A stretch of DNA of 64,000 nucleotides from Bog-375 sp049587755 (GTDB lineage Bacteria > Acidobacteriota > Terriglobia > Bryobacterales > Bryobacteraceae): contig JBAVEN010000094.1 of NCBI GenBank assembly GCA_049587755.1, positions 5,525-69,524 of the forward strand, written 5' to 3'. The translations under genes and the position numbers were made by a program. The notes beneath the pieces are model-generated. The model had not been told where the DNA came from. It ran no database searches and worked only from the letters and a program-made list of their open reading frames with translations. Positions 35,121 to 44,135 of this stretch are shown piece by piece. Within the stretch, counting starts at the first letter, position 1. Each line of letters opens with the position of its first letter.

Positions 35121-36215
35121 ATGCCATTGACGATCAAACCTAAGGAGGGTTGCCGCTGGGACCTGGTGGCGCTGGGCGAGGTGATGTTGCGCTTCGATCC
35201 CGGCGACAAGCGGGTGGCCACCGCCCGTAGTTTCGACGTTTATGAGGGTGGCGGCGAATATAATGTCGCGCGCGGCCTCAAGCGCTGCTTCGGCCTCGAT
35301 ACAGCGATCGTCACCGCCTTCGCCGATAACCCGATCGGGCGGCTGGTCCAGGACCTGATCTACCAGGGCGGCGTTGACCAATCGCTGATACGCTGGGCGC
35401 CCTTCGACGGAGTTGGCCGCACCGTGCGCAACGGCTTGAACTTCACCGAGCGCGGATTCGGCGCGCGCGCGGCGCTGGGGTGTTCCGACCGCGGCCACAC
35501 GGCCGTCTCGCAGCTCGAACCCGGCCAGATCGATTGGGACGCCATCTTCGGCCGGCACGGCGCCCGCTGGTTCCACACCGGCGGCATTTTTTGCGCGCTT
35601 TCCGAATCCACGCCCGCGGTAGCGATCGAGGCCATCGAGGCGGCGCGCCGCCATGGGGTGGTGGTGTCCTACGATCTCAACTACCGCGCCTCGCTTTGGC
35701 AATCCATCGGCGGCAAGCAGAAAGCGCAAGAGGTCAACCGGCGCATCGCACCGCTGGTGGAAGTGATGATCGGCAACGAAGAGGACTTTTCGGCGGCGCT
35801 CGGCTTCGAGGCGCCCGGAGTCGACGAGAGCCTGAGCGATTTCGAAGCAGCCTCGTTCCGGCTAATGATCGAGCAGGTGTTGCGCGAGTTTCCCGTCTCC
35901 GTGGTCGCCACCACGCTGCGCAAGGCGAGCACGGCGACGCGCAACGACTGGGGCGCCATCTGCTACGCCGAGGGCCAGTTTTACGAGGCCAAACACCGGC
36001 CGGGCCTGGAGATCTTCGACCGCGTCGGCGGCGGCGATTCATTCGCCTCGGGATTGATCTATGGCTTCCTTACCGGCCAGCCGCCGCAGTGGGCCGTAGA
36101 CTGCGGCGCCGCCCACGGTGCGCTGGCGATGACCACGCCGGGCGATACTTCGATGGCCACCCTCGACGAAGTGCTGCGCCTGATGCGCGGCTCTGGCGCC
36201 CGCATCGCACGCTGA
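35121..36215 (+). CDS. PfkB-family carbohydrate kinase (2-keto-3-deoxygluconate kinase-like)
   Basis: 364 residues. Opens with LVALGEVMLRFDPG, then VYEGGGEYNVARGL (PfkB signature 1 region) and FDRVGGGDSFASGLIYGFL (signature 2 with the catalytic Asp in GGGDS). The GEVMLRF-type start and the length fit KdgK, which phosphorylates 2-keto-3-deoxygluconate, but the exact sugar cannot be fixed from sequence. It pairs with the ROK kinase just upstream as a small sugar-phosphorylation operon. A perfect hairpin follows the stop. Confidence 0.83.
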   Translation: MPLTIKPKEGCRWDLVALGEVMLRFDPGDKRVATARSFDVYEGGGEYNVARGLKRCFGLDTAIVTAFADNPIGRLVQDLIYQGGVDQSLIRWAPFDGVGRTVRNGLNFTERGFGARAALGCSDRGHTAVSQLEPGQIDWDAIFGRHGARWFHTGGIFCALSESTPAVAIEAIEAARRHGVVVSYDLNYRASLWQSIGGKQKAQEVNRRIAPLVEVMIGNEEDFSAALGFEAPGVDESLSDFEAASFRLMIEQVLREFPVSVVATTLRKASTATRNDWGAICYAEGQFYEAKHRPGLEIFDRVGGGDSFASGLIYGFLTGQPPQWAVDCGAAHGALAMTTPGDTSMATLDEVLRLMRGSGARIAR

Positions 36216-36220
36216 GGTGG

Positions 36221-36238
36221 GGCAGGTTTCAACCTGCC
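36221..36238. terminator. Perfect hairpin after the PfkB gene
   Basis: GGCAGGTT-TC-AACCTGCC: 8-base perfect stem with a 2-base loop, 5 bases after the stop codon. It may terminate or stabilise the sugar-kinase transcript. A run of six T follows about 30 bases later, too far for a classical intrinsic terminator. Confidence 0.55.
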
Positions 36239-36302
36239 AACGCCCCCTCGCGGGCGCATGTTTTTTGGTCGCTTTTAAACTCTTCTACGCGGCACGCGGA
36301 GC

Positions 36303-36818
36303 CTACGCCGATAGCGGCAGCGTCTGGCGGCGAATCACGCCGCTGAAATAGTCGCGAAGCGGGTAAAGCGGATATGGCTCCAGCTCGGCGAATGTACGGC
36401 CCAGCTTCTGTTCGATCCGGTAGACCGAGTGAAAGAAATTACCGCGATCCATGTTCAGTCTCCGGCAGCACAATTTCCAGTCCGCACCCAGCAGAAAATG
36501 ATAGCGGAATATCCGGTGCTCCGCCTCGTCCAATGCGCGGCGGCTGACGAGGCAAAAGTCTGCCATGTACTCCTCCGACTTCCGGGAATAGACGCGCCGG
36601 GTATTGCGGCCGCTGCAAAACTCCAGGGACACCGTGCCTAAAAAGGCTCCCGATTCGGAGCACTCGCGAAAACGTGCCAGACAGGCCCGGAAGATCGCCC
36701 GCAAGGCGCAGTTGCAGGGCACTTCCTTTCCCTTCCTCACAAAACGCGTGCCATAGCCATGGCAGTACGCGCACGATGCCTTGGCGACACCAACCGCGTT
36801 TGACCGATTCCAGCGCAT
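36303..36818 (-). CDS. Cysteine-rich, HTH-like protein of unknown function
   Basis: 171 residues, soluble. The N-terminus has CAYCHGYGTRF and VPCNCALRAIFRACLARFREC, a DnaJ-like C-x-x-C-x-G-x-G half plus further Cys residues that could bind zinc. The C-terminal part DRGNFFHSVYRIEQKLGRTFAEL looks like a helix-turn-helix. The pattern suggests a small DNA-binding regulator, perhaps phage- or plasmid-derived. It is transcribed divergently from the HTH gene at 37119 across a 300-base AT-rich spacer. Confidence 0.6.
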   Translation of the reverse strand: MRWNRSNAVGVAKASCAYCHGYGTRFVRKGKEVPCNCALRAIFRACLARFRECSESGAFLGTVSLEFCSGRNTRRVYSRKSEEYMADFCLVSRRALDEAEHRIFRYHFLLGADWKLCCRRLNMDRGNFFHSVYRIEQKLGRTFAELEPYPLYPLRDYFSGVIRRQTLPLSA

Positions 36819-37118
36819 GAATTGAGAATGTTCCTTCCCGGTGACGGCGCCATCAGGTTCAGCCGCACCGATGTAGCTAACCTGCTCACCAATCTACGCC
36901 GACAATAGAAAACGTCAAATCATTTCAAACTTACATTTAATACCAAAGGGCCTGAATGAAGCATCGCGTGTAACGGTATCTCTAGTACTACTAGTCATTT
37001 ATACTGTCTAAACGCGGTACCGATTTCTAATCCAGTCTTTGATGATTATTCTTGGGTTTCAATCTTTTCGGTACTGGACTATTTCCGCGAGAAATAGTGC
37101 CCACGTCCACCTACCCCT
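36819..37118. other. AT-rich divergent regulatory spacer
   Basis: 300 bases with visibly low GC (about 32 % on the line at 36901-36960) between the divergent genes. It holds the perfect dyad at 36982-36994 and a TATACT at 37000-37005 that could be a -10 element for the rightward gene. No open frame. Its composition fits a regulatory control region of a prophage-like switch. Confidence 0.55.
36982..36994. promoter_or_regulatory. Perfect dyad CTAGTA-C-TACTAG, possible operator
   Basis: A 6-base perfect palindrome with a one-base centre, directly upstream of a TATACT hexamer. Candidate binding site for either divergent gene product. Symmetry is certain; function is inferred. Confidence 0.35.
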
Positions 37119-37367
37119 ATGCCCGGTTTTAGGCAACTGCAATCGCGCCTGATCTCGACGCTGCGGGAAAGAATCCGCAGTGGTGAACTCACCGAGCGGG
37201 GTACCGCCCGGCTGACCGGTCTCTCCCAGCCCCACATTCACAACGTGTTGAAAGGCAAAAGGTCCTTGTCGGCGGATGCGGCTGACACCATCCTGCTGGC
37301 GGTGCACCTGGACACGGTGGACCTGTTCCAAACCAGCGAACTGATCGCCGGCCTCGGCCGCCGTTGA
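37119..37367 (+). CDS. Small HTH DNA-binding protein
   Basis: 82 residues. Residues about 22-62 form a Cro/XRE-like helix-turn-helix: LTERGTARLTGLSQPHIHNVLKGKRSLSADAADTIL. The LSQPHIHNVLKG segment is the recognition-helix pattern. The ATG at 37119 has no strong SD. It is followed 55 bases later by an uncharacterised protein gene, with the divergent Cys-rich gene on the other side. Likely an autoregulator of this locus. Confidence 0.7.
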   Translation: MPGFRQLQSRLISTLRERIRSGELTERGTARLTGLSQPHIHNVLKGKRSLSADAADTILLAVHLDTVDLFQTSELIAGLGRR

Positions 37368-37422
37368 GCGGGCATTGCGCCCCCGCACCTGGTCGGGCAC
37401 TATGGTACGAGAGGACACATCG

Positions 37423-37959
37423 ATGCGGCGCCCGCTCTCATGGCCGAATGAAGACCGCTTGCAGCGGCTGGCGCAACGCGTTCGATCGCTGGCGGAAAAG
37501 GACGAGCACAAGTTGCGCCGCGTGCGTGAGGTGGAAGCGGCGCGGCGTGCCGCCGCACGGGAACTGCACTCGGTCTGCGCGGATTTCGTGGCCGCCGTCA
37601 ACGGCGTGCTGGACGACCAGGTGGTGTTGCTGGACCCGCCCGAATATGGCGCTAACTCTTACAGCGACTACTCGCCCAACCTGGTGCAGATCAACGTACA
37701 TGGGCGCATCCTGCAGGTTACCTTCGCGGCCACCGCGGAGCTGGTCTCGACGGAGGACTTTCGGATTCCGTACATTCTGGAAGGCTCCGTGCGCGCCTTC
37801 AACCAGGAGATGCTGGAAAAGGACCTGATCGAAGAGCAGCCTCTGTTCTACACCATGGAACGGAATCACAACATGTGGCGCTACTTTGAGGCCCGTACGT
37901 ATCACTCCGGCCCCTTCGACCGCGATTACCTCATCTCGCTGATGGAACGGATTCTCTGA
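37423..37959 (+). CDS. Conserved-looking protein of unknown function
   Basis: 178 residues from ATG 37423, chosen because AGAGGA lies 7 bases upstream; TTG 37375 is a poorer start. It begins with a charged coiled-coil-like helix (LQRLAQRVRSLAEKDEHKLRRVREVEAARRAAAREL), followed by a beta-rich domain (VLLDPPEYG, NLVQINVHGRILQVTFAATAELV). The last part is acidic and aromatic (EARTYHSGPFDRDYLISLMERIL). No recognised family. As partner of the HTH gene it may be the effector of the locus (inference). Confidence 0.55.
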   Translation: MRRPLSWPNEDRLQRLAQRVRSLAEKDEHKLRRVREVEAARRAAARELHSVCADFVAAVNGVLDDQVVLLDPPEYGANSYSDYSPNLVQINVHGRILQVTFAATAELVSTEDFRIPYILEGSVRAFNQEMLEKDLIEEQPLFYTMERNHNMWRYFEARTYHSGPFDRDYLISLMERIL

Positions 37960-37996
37960 AGGCGCCTTGGGAGCGGCTCAGGCCAGTCCCACGGTG

Positions 37997-39370
37997 TTAC
38001 CGCTTTTTCTTGTGGTGATGCGCATGAGCCGGCGCGGCGGTGGTTGTCTTGCCGCGCGCGGCTTCGGGCTGCAGGCGGATCAAGATGTGGTCGTGGATCC
38101 AGTGTTCGTCCCACCACTCCCTCGGGTTGACCTGGACGCCATCCACCTGCATGCCGAAATGCACGTGAATGCCGCCCGCCAGGCCGGTCTCGCCCGCGAT
38201 TCCCATTGGCTGGCCTTTGTCGACCCAATCGCCCACCTTGACGGCGATCTGGCTCAAATGGCCGTAGATCGATTGCACGCCGTATCCGTGATCGAGCACA
38301 ATGCAGTTGCCGTAGATCCCCAGATCCTTCGCCCAAATCACGCGTCCGTTGTTGGCGGCGTACACCGGGCCGTGCGCCACGTCGGAAAGGTCGAAGCCCA
38401 GGTGCACCTGCCGGTCCACTTTCTGGCCGTGGTAGATGTAGTCGCGCAGATCGGCGAAGTCGGCTTCTTCCTTGCCCCAGTGCAGGAACGCGCCCGCCCA
38501 GAAAATCTTCTCCTCCGTTTGCAGACGCAGATCGGCAAGCTGCTGGTTGTTGCTGCGGCGCATCGGGCCGTTGATGAGAAGGAAGCGCGCCAGCAGGTCT
38601 TTGCCGGGCGCCAGGGTGCCGTTCGGATCCACCGAGTTCACCAGCTTTTCCATCAAGGCGTCGGTCAATTCAAAGTCGCGCGCGCGGAATTTCTTCGGCT
38701 TGATGGTCACGATGACGGACGCGGTCGCCTCGGCGCCGGCCGCATTGCGCGCGTAGACCACCGGCACCACGTCGGGGGCCAGGTCCCAGGGATAAGCAAT
38801 CATGCTGAACCGCTGCCCGGGGTGGCCCGGCAGCGGGAAGCTGCGAAAGGTGTAACTGCCGACGCGCACGCCGGCTTCGTTCCAGGAGCCGCCCGGCGTG
38901 AGCACCACCAACTCCGCGCCACCCTGGTTGATGTAGTGCCGTTCCCCGTCGGCGGCCACGCGCGGCGGCTCCAGCGCCACCGTGACATCGAACGCCGCGG
39001 AATCCGTATGGCCGGCGAAATCGTTGGACACGGCTTCCACCACCAGCCGCGCGGGACCTTCTTTCAAGTTCGACGCCTGGCTCTTACCCGCGTTAAAGGT
39101 CACCGTGCGCGGCGCTTCGCGCCGGTGCCAGAGCAGGCGCGTGGCGGCGCTGCGGGACTCGAATACGGTGTACTCCACACCTCCCTGCGTCACCATCCCG
39201 CGCACTTCGCGCACGCCGTGCGGGTTGGTGAGCCGGACCGTCACCGGAGTGCTGAAACCGATGCCGGTTACTACCGGGTTCACCTGGATCGCCGTGTGGC
39301 CGGACATCGCCACCAGCAACGCGACAGTACCCACCACTATCGCCAGCACCACCGCAAAAGCAATTCTCAT
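37997..39370 (-). CDS. M23-family metallopeptidase (LytM-like), membrane-anchored
   Basis: 457 residues with an N-terminal membrane helix (MRIAFAVVLAIVVGTVALLVAM). A beta-rich Ig-like region (about 30-230) is followed by a helical linker and the LytM domain at about residues 320-430: HLGFDLSDVAHGPVYAANNG (H and D ligands), IYGNCIVLDHGYGVQSIYGHL, GETGLAGGIHVHFGMQV (H-x-H). All zinc ligands are present, so it is an active periplasmic peptidoglycan endopeptidase. The His-rich tail is AHAHHHKKKR. It overlaps the S9 peptidase gene upstream by ATGA, suggesting one transcript. Confidence 0.9.
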   Translation of the reverse strand: MRIAFAVVLAIVVGTVALLVAMSGHTAIQVNPVVTGIGFSTPVTVRLTNPHGVREVRGMVTQGGVEYTVFESRSAATRLLWHRREAPRTVTFNAGKSQASNLKEGPARLVVEAVSNDFAGHTDSAAFDVTVALEPPRVAADGERHYINQGGAELVVLTPGGSWNEAGVRVGSYTFRSFPLPGHPGQRFSMIAYPWDLAPDVVPVVYARNAAGAEATASVIVTIKPKKFRARDFELTDALMEKLVNSVDPNGTLAPGKDLLARFLLINGPMRRSNNQQLADLRLQTEEKIFWAGAFLHWGKEEADFADLRDYIYHGQKVDRQVHLGFDLSDVAHGPVYAANNGRVIWAKDLGIYGNCIVLDHGYGVQSIYGHLSQIAVKVGDWVDKGQPMGIAGETGLAGGIHVHFGMQVDGVQVNPREWWDEHWIHDHILIRLQPEAARGKTTTAAPAHAHHHKKKR

Positions 39371-41403
39371 TTTTTTACCCAGCTATCGAGCCAATCGAGG
39401 AACGTCTTATACCAGAATAAGCTGTTGCGCGGCTTCAGCACCCAGTGTCCTTCATCGGGAAAAATCACCAGCTTGGATGGGACCTTTTGCAGTTGCAGCG
39501 CGGTGAACAGCTCCAGTCCCTGCGTTTCCGGCACGCGGTAATCCAGCTCGCCGTGAAAAATCAGCGTTGGCGTATGAAACTCCGTCACGTAGCTGGAGGG
39601 CGACCACTTCTGGTAATCTTCCGGCTTGTCCCATGGCGTGCCGCCCATCTCCCACAGCGGAAACCACAACTCTTCGGTCGCGCCGAACTCGCTGGTCAGA
39701 TCGTAGACGCCGTCATGACTGATCAGCGCCTTGAAGCGTTGCGTGTGGCCCAGGATCCAGTCGATCATGTAGCCGCCGTAGGACCCTCCGGCCGCGGTCA
39801 TGCGGCTGGCGTCGGCATACGGAACGCCGGCCACCACGTGGTCGGTGACCGCCATGATATCGTCGAACACCTTGCCGCCCCAGTCGCGGTTGATTTCGTC
39901 GATGAACTTCTGTCCGTAGCCTGTGGAGCCGCGCGGGTTGGGTTCCACCACCACATAACCGGCGGCGGCAAACACCTGCGCGTTCCAGCGGTAGGTCCAG
40001 CTATATCCCCAGTTCCCCTGCGGGCCGCCGTGAATCAGCATGATCACGGGATACTTGCGTCCGGGGTCGAAGCCGTAAGGCTTGATCAGGAAACTGTGGA
40101 TGCGCGCGCCATCCGGCGCATCCACCCAGAACTCTTCGAGCGGCGTGAGCTGATGCGAGTTCAGCGTGGCGTCGTTCAAATGGGTGAGAGCCGAGGGAGC
40201 GCCTCCCAAGGACTCGGCGCGGTAGATCTCGATCGGCGATTCGCCGGTCTGCTGCGTGTAGACCATGGTCTTGCCGTCGGGCGCCAGCATCATGTCATCC
40301 AGTTCGCTGTCGCCGGCCGCGGCCACGTGCATCTCCCCGCCCTTCACCGAGATCCACTGGATGGCTTGCCGTCCGCGATCTCCGGTGGTGAAGAACAGGC
40401 GGCTCGAATCCGGCGCCCAGACGAAGCTGTTCACCCAGCGGTCGAGGCTCTCGGTCAGGCTGGTGACCTTTCCGGTGGACCGCTCGAGCACCATCAGCCG
40501 CCAGCGGTCGCTCTCATAACCGGCCCGCGCCTGCGCGCGCCAGGCGAGGTACTTGCCATCGGGAGAATAGCGCGGCGTGGCATCGGCCGCCGGGTTGCTG
40601 GTGATTTTCACCGGCTGCGGCGGCTCGGCGCCACCGTTGACGCGCAACACGAACAGATCGGTATTGGTGCTGACCGCGGGCACGGGATCGAGATTCAGCG
40701 CATAGCAGAGTTCCGCGCCATCGGCGGAAATATCGTAGTCGTCTGGGCCGCCGAGCGAAAACGGCGGCACGTCACGGTCCCCCGGCGTCAAATCGCGAAT
40801 CGCTCCGCCGCCGGCGGCCGCCATCAGCAGATGGCTGCGGCGGCGCGACGACCACGCGGCCCAATGCCGGTAGAGCAGTTCGGTGTAAACACGCGCCTTC
40901 ACCGGATTGGCATTGTCGGCATCGAGGTTCTTTTTATTGCACGCATCGTCGGCGCCGCACTCCGGATAAACGGTGCTCACGAAAACCAGATACTTCCCGT
41001 CGGGCGAAAAAACCTCCCCGTCAGCCTCGGTCGCCAGGCTGGTAATCTGCTTGGCATTGCCGCCGTCTGCATCCATCAGCCAGATCTGCGAGGAGCCGCC
41101 GCGGTCGGAGATATAGGCGATCCTTTTGCCATCCGGCGACCAGCGCGGCCGGCTGTTGTTATCGCCGTTGTGCGTGATCTGGTGCGGCGCACCTCCTTCG
41201 AGCGGCACCGTCCAGACCTGCTGCGGTTTGCGATTGGCGGCGAGGTCGACGGATTGCACGGTGAACGCCACCGTTTTCCCGTCGGGCGAAATCTGAGGAT
41301 CGGAGATCCGCTTCAATTCCATCAGGGCGTTCGCATCGAACGGCCGCTTCTGGGCGAACAGCATCGCCACCGAAGCAAGCGCAAGAACAAGGCTGCGGCG
41401 CAT
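39367..41403 (-). CDS. Secreted S9-family prolyl oligopeptidase-like peptidase
   Basis: 678 residues with a signal peptide (MRRSLVLALASVAMLFAQ). The N-terminal beta-propeller (about 30-410) has WD40-like/TolB-like blades (PQISPDGKTVAFTV, PRWSPDGKRIAYISDRGG). The alpha/beta-hydrolase domain follows: catalytic Ser in GGSYGGYM, Asp in HGELDYRVP, His in DEGHWVLKP. Substrate access through the propeller limits it to oligopeptides (acylaminoacyl-peptidase or DPP-like). It is located in the periplasm or outside. The start is divergent from the DUF58 gene. Confidence 0.92.
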   Translation of the reverse strand: MRRSLVLALASVAMLFAQKRPFDANALMELKRISDPQISPDGKTVAFTVQSVDLAANRKPQQVWTVPLEGGAPHQITHNGDNNSRPRWSPDGKRIAYISDRGGSSQIWLMDADGGNAKQITSLATEADGEVFSPDGKYLVFVSTVYPECGADDACNKKNLDADNANPVKARVYTELLYRHWAAWSSRRRSHLLMAAAGGGAIRDLTPGDRDVPPFSLGGPDDYDISADGAELCYALNLDPVPAVSTNTDLFVLRVNGGAEPPQPVKITSNPAADATPRYSPDGKYLAWRAQARAGYESDRWRLMVLERSTGKVTSLTESLDRWVNSFVWAPDSSRLFFTTGDRGRQAIQWISVKGGEMHVAAAGDSELDDMMLAPDGKTMVYTQQTGESPIEIYRAESLGGAPSALTHLNDATLNSHQLTPLEEFWVDAPDGARIHSFLIKPYGFDPGRKYPVIMLIHGGPQGNWGYSWTYRWNAQVFAAAGYVVVEPNPRGSTGYGQKFIDEINRDWGGKVFDDIMAVTDHVVAGVPYADASRMTAAGGSYGGYMIDWILGHTQRFKALISHDGVYDLTSEFGATEELWFPLWEMGGTPWDKPEDYQKWSPSSYVTEFHTPTLIFHGELDYRVPETQGLELFTALQLQKVPSKLVIFPDEGHWVLKPRNSLFWYKTFLDWLDSWVKK

Positions 41404-41456
41404 ACATGACGATTGTAATGCACCGCCTGCCCGCCGGCGGTAGAATCGGACCGGGC

Positions 41457-42551
41457 ATGCGTCAACGGTGGCACAATTTCCGGCACGCGCTGGAGCGGCG
41501 TATTCGTTACCGCGTCACGCGCGGCGGGCTGTGGTTTCTGGCCGCGCTTGCGGTCACCGCGCTGGGCGCGATTGTCTCCGCCAACAACCTGCTGTTTCTG
41601 GTGCTGGCGGCGATGCTGGCCACGCTGCTGGTCTCCGGTTTGCTCGGCCGCCTCTCTCTGGCCGGGCTGGAAGTCGACTTCGTGGCGCCGGAACACGTTT
41701 CCGCCGGCCGCGGCTTCCCCGGCGAAATGCGCGTGCGCAATCTGAAGTGGCTGATGCCCTCGTTTTCCGTCCGCGTGGAAGGCATTCCGGATGCGAGCGG
41801 GGCGCGCTTCGAGTCCGCGGTGTATTTTCCGCTCATCCCGGCCGGAGCCGCCCTCGAGAAGATCGTGCAGGTGCGGTTTCCGCGCCGCGGCGCCTATCGC
41901 GAAAACGGCTTCGCGTTTTCCACCGCGTTCCCGTTCGGCTTCCTGCGCAAGACCGTGCGCGTCACCCTGCGCCGCGAGACGCTGGTCTACCCGCCGCTCG
42001 ACCCTCTGCCAGGATTCGAACAATTGCTGCCGGCCATCGCCGAGGAAATGGAAGCTTACTATCGCGGCCTCGGGCGCGACTTTTACCGCATCCGCCCCTA
42101 CGAAGCTTTGGAGAGCGCGCGTTATGTCGACTGGAAAGCCACCGCGCATGTGGGCGCCTTGCAGGTGCGGGAATTCGCCCGCGAGCAGGAGCGGACGGTT
42201 GAGCTGTTCCTGGACCGCGACGTGCCGCGCAGCCTGGACGCTTGGTTCGAACACGCGATCCATTGCTGCGCTTTCCTGGCGTGGCGGCTTTCCGCTCAGG
42301 GCGCTTCCGTCCATTTCCGCTCCAACGGCTACAGCCTGCGCCAGCCCGAGGAAGGCGACATCTATGCCATCCTGCGGTACCTGGCGCTGGTCTACCCGCA
42401 ACCGAGGCCCGCGGTGGAAGGGCCGGTCGAAGAAACCAGCTACAAGCTGGCGTTCACCACGTCGCCCGAGCGGCTGCGCCAGGCCGGCTGGATGCAGGCG
42501 CGCATTCTTTCGCTGGAGGAACTGCCCGCACCGCCGGCGGACCGCTGCTGA
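41457..42551 (+). CDS. DUF58 domain-containing protein
   Basis: 364 residues from the ATG at 41457; the upstream ATG at 41406 would leave only 2 bases to the divergent S9 start, so 41457 is preferred. Two membrane helices near the start (LWFLAALAVTALGAIVSA, LFLVLAAMLATLLVSGLL), then a beta-sandwich and the DUF58 signature FYRIRPYEALESARYVDWKATAHVGALQVREFAREQ. The vWA-like tail follows. DUF58 proteins usually work beside a MoxR AAA ATPase; no MoxR gene is next to it here. Confidence 0.82.
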   Translation: MRQRWHNFRHALERRIRYRVTRGGLWFLAALAVTALGAIVSANNLLFLVLAAMLATLLVSGLLGRLSLAGLEVDFVAPEHVSAGRGFPGEMRVRNLKWLMPSFSVRVEGIPDASGARFESAVYFPLIPAGAALEKIVQVRFPRRGAYRENGFAFSTAFPFGFLRKTVRVTLRRETLVYPPLDPLPGFEQLLPAIAEEMEAYYRGLGRDFYRIRPYEALESARYVDWKATAHVGALQVREFAREQERTVELFLDRDVPRSLDAWFEHAIHCCAFLAWRLSAQGASVHFRSNGYSLRQPEEGDIYAILRYLALVYPQPRPAVEGPVEETSYKLAFTTSPERLRQAGWMQARILSLEELPAPPADRC

Positions 42552-42652
42552 CCGGCCCGCCCGCACCGGTTGACCGCTTGCATGGCCCCGAGATTCGGTG
42601 TCACTCGCCACACCGCTCGCTAACGGGGTGCCCTCCGGGCCCGGCTCCGGTC

Positions 42653-42679
42653 AGAGCCACAATCGTGAGGGAGTGGCCT
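42653..42679 (+). repeat. Dispersed repeat copy B (diverged)
   Basis: AGAGCCACAATCGTGAGGGAGTGGCCT aligns with the core (GAGCCGCGACCGTGAGGGAGCGGTC) with a few substitutions, so it is an older copy. It lies in the intergenic tail after the DUF58 gene. Confidence 0.6.
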
Positions 42680-42710
42680 GCCTTACCGCCAATGTCACCC
42701 GGCAGAAGAA

Positions 42711-42983
42711 CTATCTGCGGTTAGCGGCTTCGGCCGCCAGCTTCAGCTCGCGGTTGGCCTGGTCCAGCAGCTCTTTCGCCTTTTGAGCGTGTCCCTTCAT
42801 GTCAAACTCGTTGGCCTCTTGCGCCGCTACGACCTTTTCCCAGGCCTGCTGGGTGAGCCGTTGCGCTGCCGCCAGGTTCGGGTGGCGCCTGCCGGAAATA
42901 TCCCTCTCCGGTTGCGCCACGGCCAGAGTCACGGCGAGAGCCAATGAACTGAAAATCAGAAGGAGCGATCGGATTTTTGTCAT
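42711..42983 (-). CDS. Small secreted helical protein
   Basis: 90 residues with a signal peptide (MTKIRSLLLIFSSLALAVTLAVAQ). The mature 65 residues are two amphipathic helices (LAAAQRLTQQAWEKVVAAQEA, KGHAQKAKELLDQANRELKLAAEAANRR). Short periplasmic helical hairpins of this kind occur in Acidobacteria genomes. No function known. It is the last native-looking gene before the lower-GC island at 43143. Confidence 0.65.
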   Translation of the reverse strand: MTKIRSLLLIFSSLALAVTLAVAQPERDISGRRHPNLAAAQRLTQQAWEKVVAAQEANEFDMKGHAQKAKELLDQANRELKLAAEAANRR

Positions 42984-43142
42984 CGTTAAGTTCTATCCGA
43001 AGGCGGTGAGATTGTCAATAGCGCGCGAAGGTGAAATCATTTCGCTGCCCGCCTTGTTTACACATGTGGCTTCGAATCGGTATCGCACGGAGCGGTCGCC
43101 ATTAGAGAGCTACCGCGCCACCTTCGAGGCGATCTTCCGACG

Positions 43143-44135
43143 TTAAGACTGTCCTCTCCTGAAGGCCCGTTGATGAAACCTTACCGCTTCAAACCTGCCA
43201 ATTGAAGCGAGGCTGTAATCCTCGTTGGGTTCGAATGCCATCCACCGACGGCCTAGGTCTTCAGCCGCTGCTCCCGTTGTGTTGCTTCCGGCGAATGGGT
43301 CGAGCACTAACATCTTTGGCTTTGTCAGGAGCCTGATAAAGAACTCCGCCAGACGGGGCGGCATTCTGGCCGGATGGGGCTGGATGTGGTGCTCGCGACA
43401 GAACCTGAGGTACGCCGTGTTTGAATGCGTATTTGAAACGGTGATAACATTCGATGGAATTGCGCCCGAGTTGTTCGTCAGGAATGACTTCTTACCGATG
43501 TGATGCTCCGACGGTCTCCGGCCCGTGTTATACGATTGCCGGGCGAGCAGATCCTTCATAGATTGGCTGTACTCGGACAGCACCTGCCGGTTGTCCGCGT
43601 AGGGGCGGTCGGAAGTTGACATCCACCAGAGGTGGGTATACGCATCTTTGAGGCGAATGCGTTCTATGTTGACCCATTGTGCCGGCGTCGGAAGCTTGGC
43701 TGGATTGTTCCAAACAAATTGTTGGCAAAGTGTGAACTTGCCTGCCTCCAAGAAAGCGAGCAAGGCTCGTAGGGCCAAGGTTGACATGATTGGCTTGCCC
43801 TGTTCCCAGGCATTGCCCAATTCTATAACGATCGATCCTCTGGGCTTCAGGAGCGCCCTCAGCGGCTTTGCCATGCCAGCCAGCCAATCGACGTATTCCT
43901 GCCCTTTCAGGTTGCCGTACCTCTTCTTCGTGTTCAGCGGAAACGGCGGAGAAGTAAAAATGAGATCGACCTTCTTGCTGAGGCCTTCGCCGATTGGCGT
44001 GACCAGAACCCTCTCGACTTGGCCCAAGACGAATGTGCCCAGATCTGTTTCGTATGCAATACGAGGCTTCTCATGATTGGCGGCGTTCTCAGAGACTGGC
44101 AACATGCACCTTGGGTTCAGTTGTTTTTCAGTCAT
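43143..44135 (-). CDS. Beta-class site-specific DNA methyltransferase
   Basis: 330 residues, last gene of a four-gene operon. The catalytic motif IV TSPPF is at residues 61-65 and the SAM-binding motif I LDPFAGSNTTG is at 278-288. This is the motif order of beta-class enzymes that methylate an exocyclic amino group. S/T-PP-F favours N4-cytosine but N6-adenine cannot be excluded. PGSIV-type strand IELGNAWEQG lies between. The start overlaps the preceding gene by ATGA. Target sequence unknown. Base composition is lower in GC than in the flanks. Confidence 0.9.
   Translation of the reverse strand: MTEKQLNPRCMLPVSENAANHEKPRIAYETDLGTFVLGQVERVLVTPIGEGLSKKVDLIFTSPPFPLNTKKRYGNLKGQEYVDWLAGMAKPLRALLKPRGSIVIELGNAWEQGKPIMSTLALRALLAFLEAGKFTLCQQFVWNNPAKLPTPAQWVNIERIRLKDAYTHLWWMSTSDRPYADNRQVLSEYSQSMKDLLARQSYNTGRRPSEHHIGKKSFLTNNSGAIPSNVITVSNTHSNTAYLRFCREHHIQPHPARMPPRLAEFFIRLLTKPKMLVLDPFAGSNTTGAAAEDLGRRWMAFEPNEDYSLASIGRFEAVRFHQRAFRRGQS

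Noticed and set aside
39445..41409. 654-codon plus-strand frame antisense to the S9 peptidase
   Set aside because: Arg/His-rich shadow; no start site and no recognisable fold.
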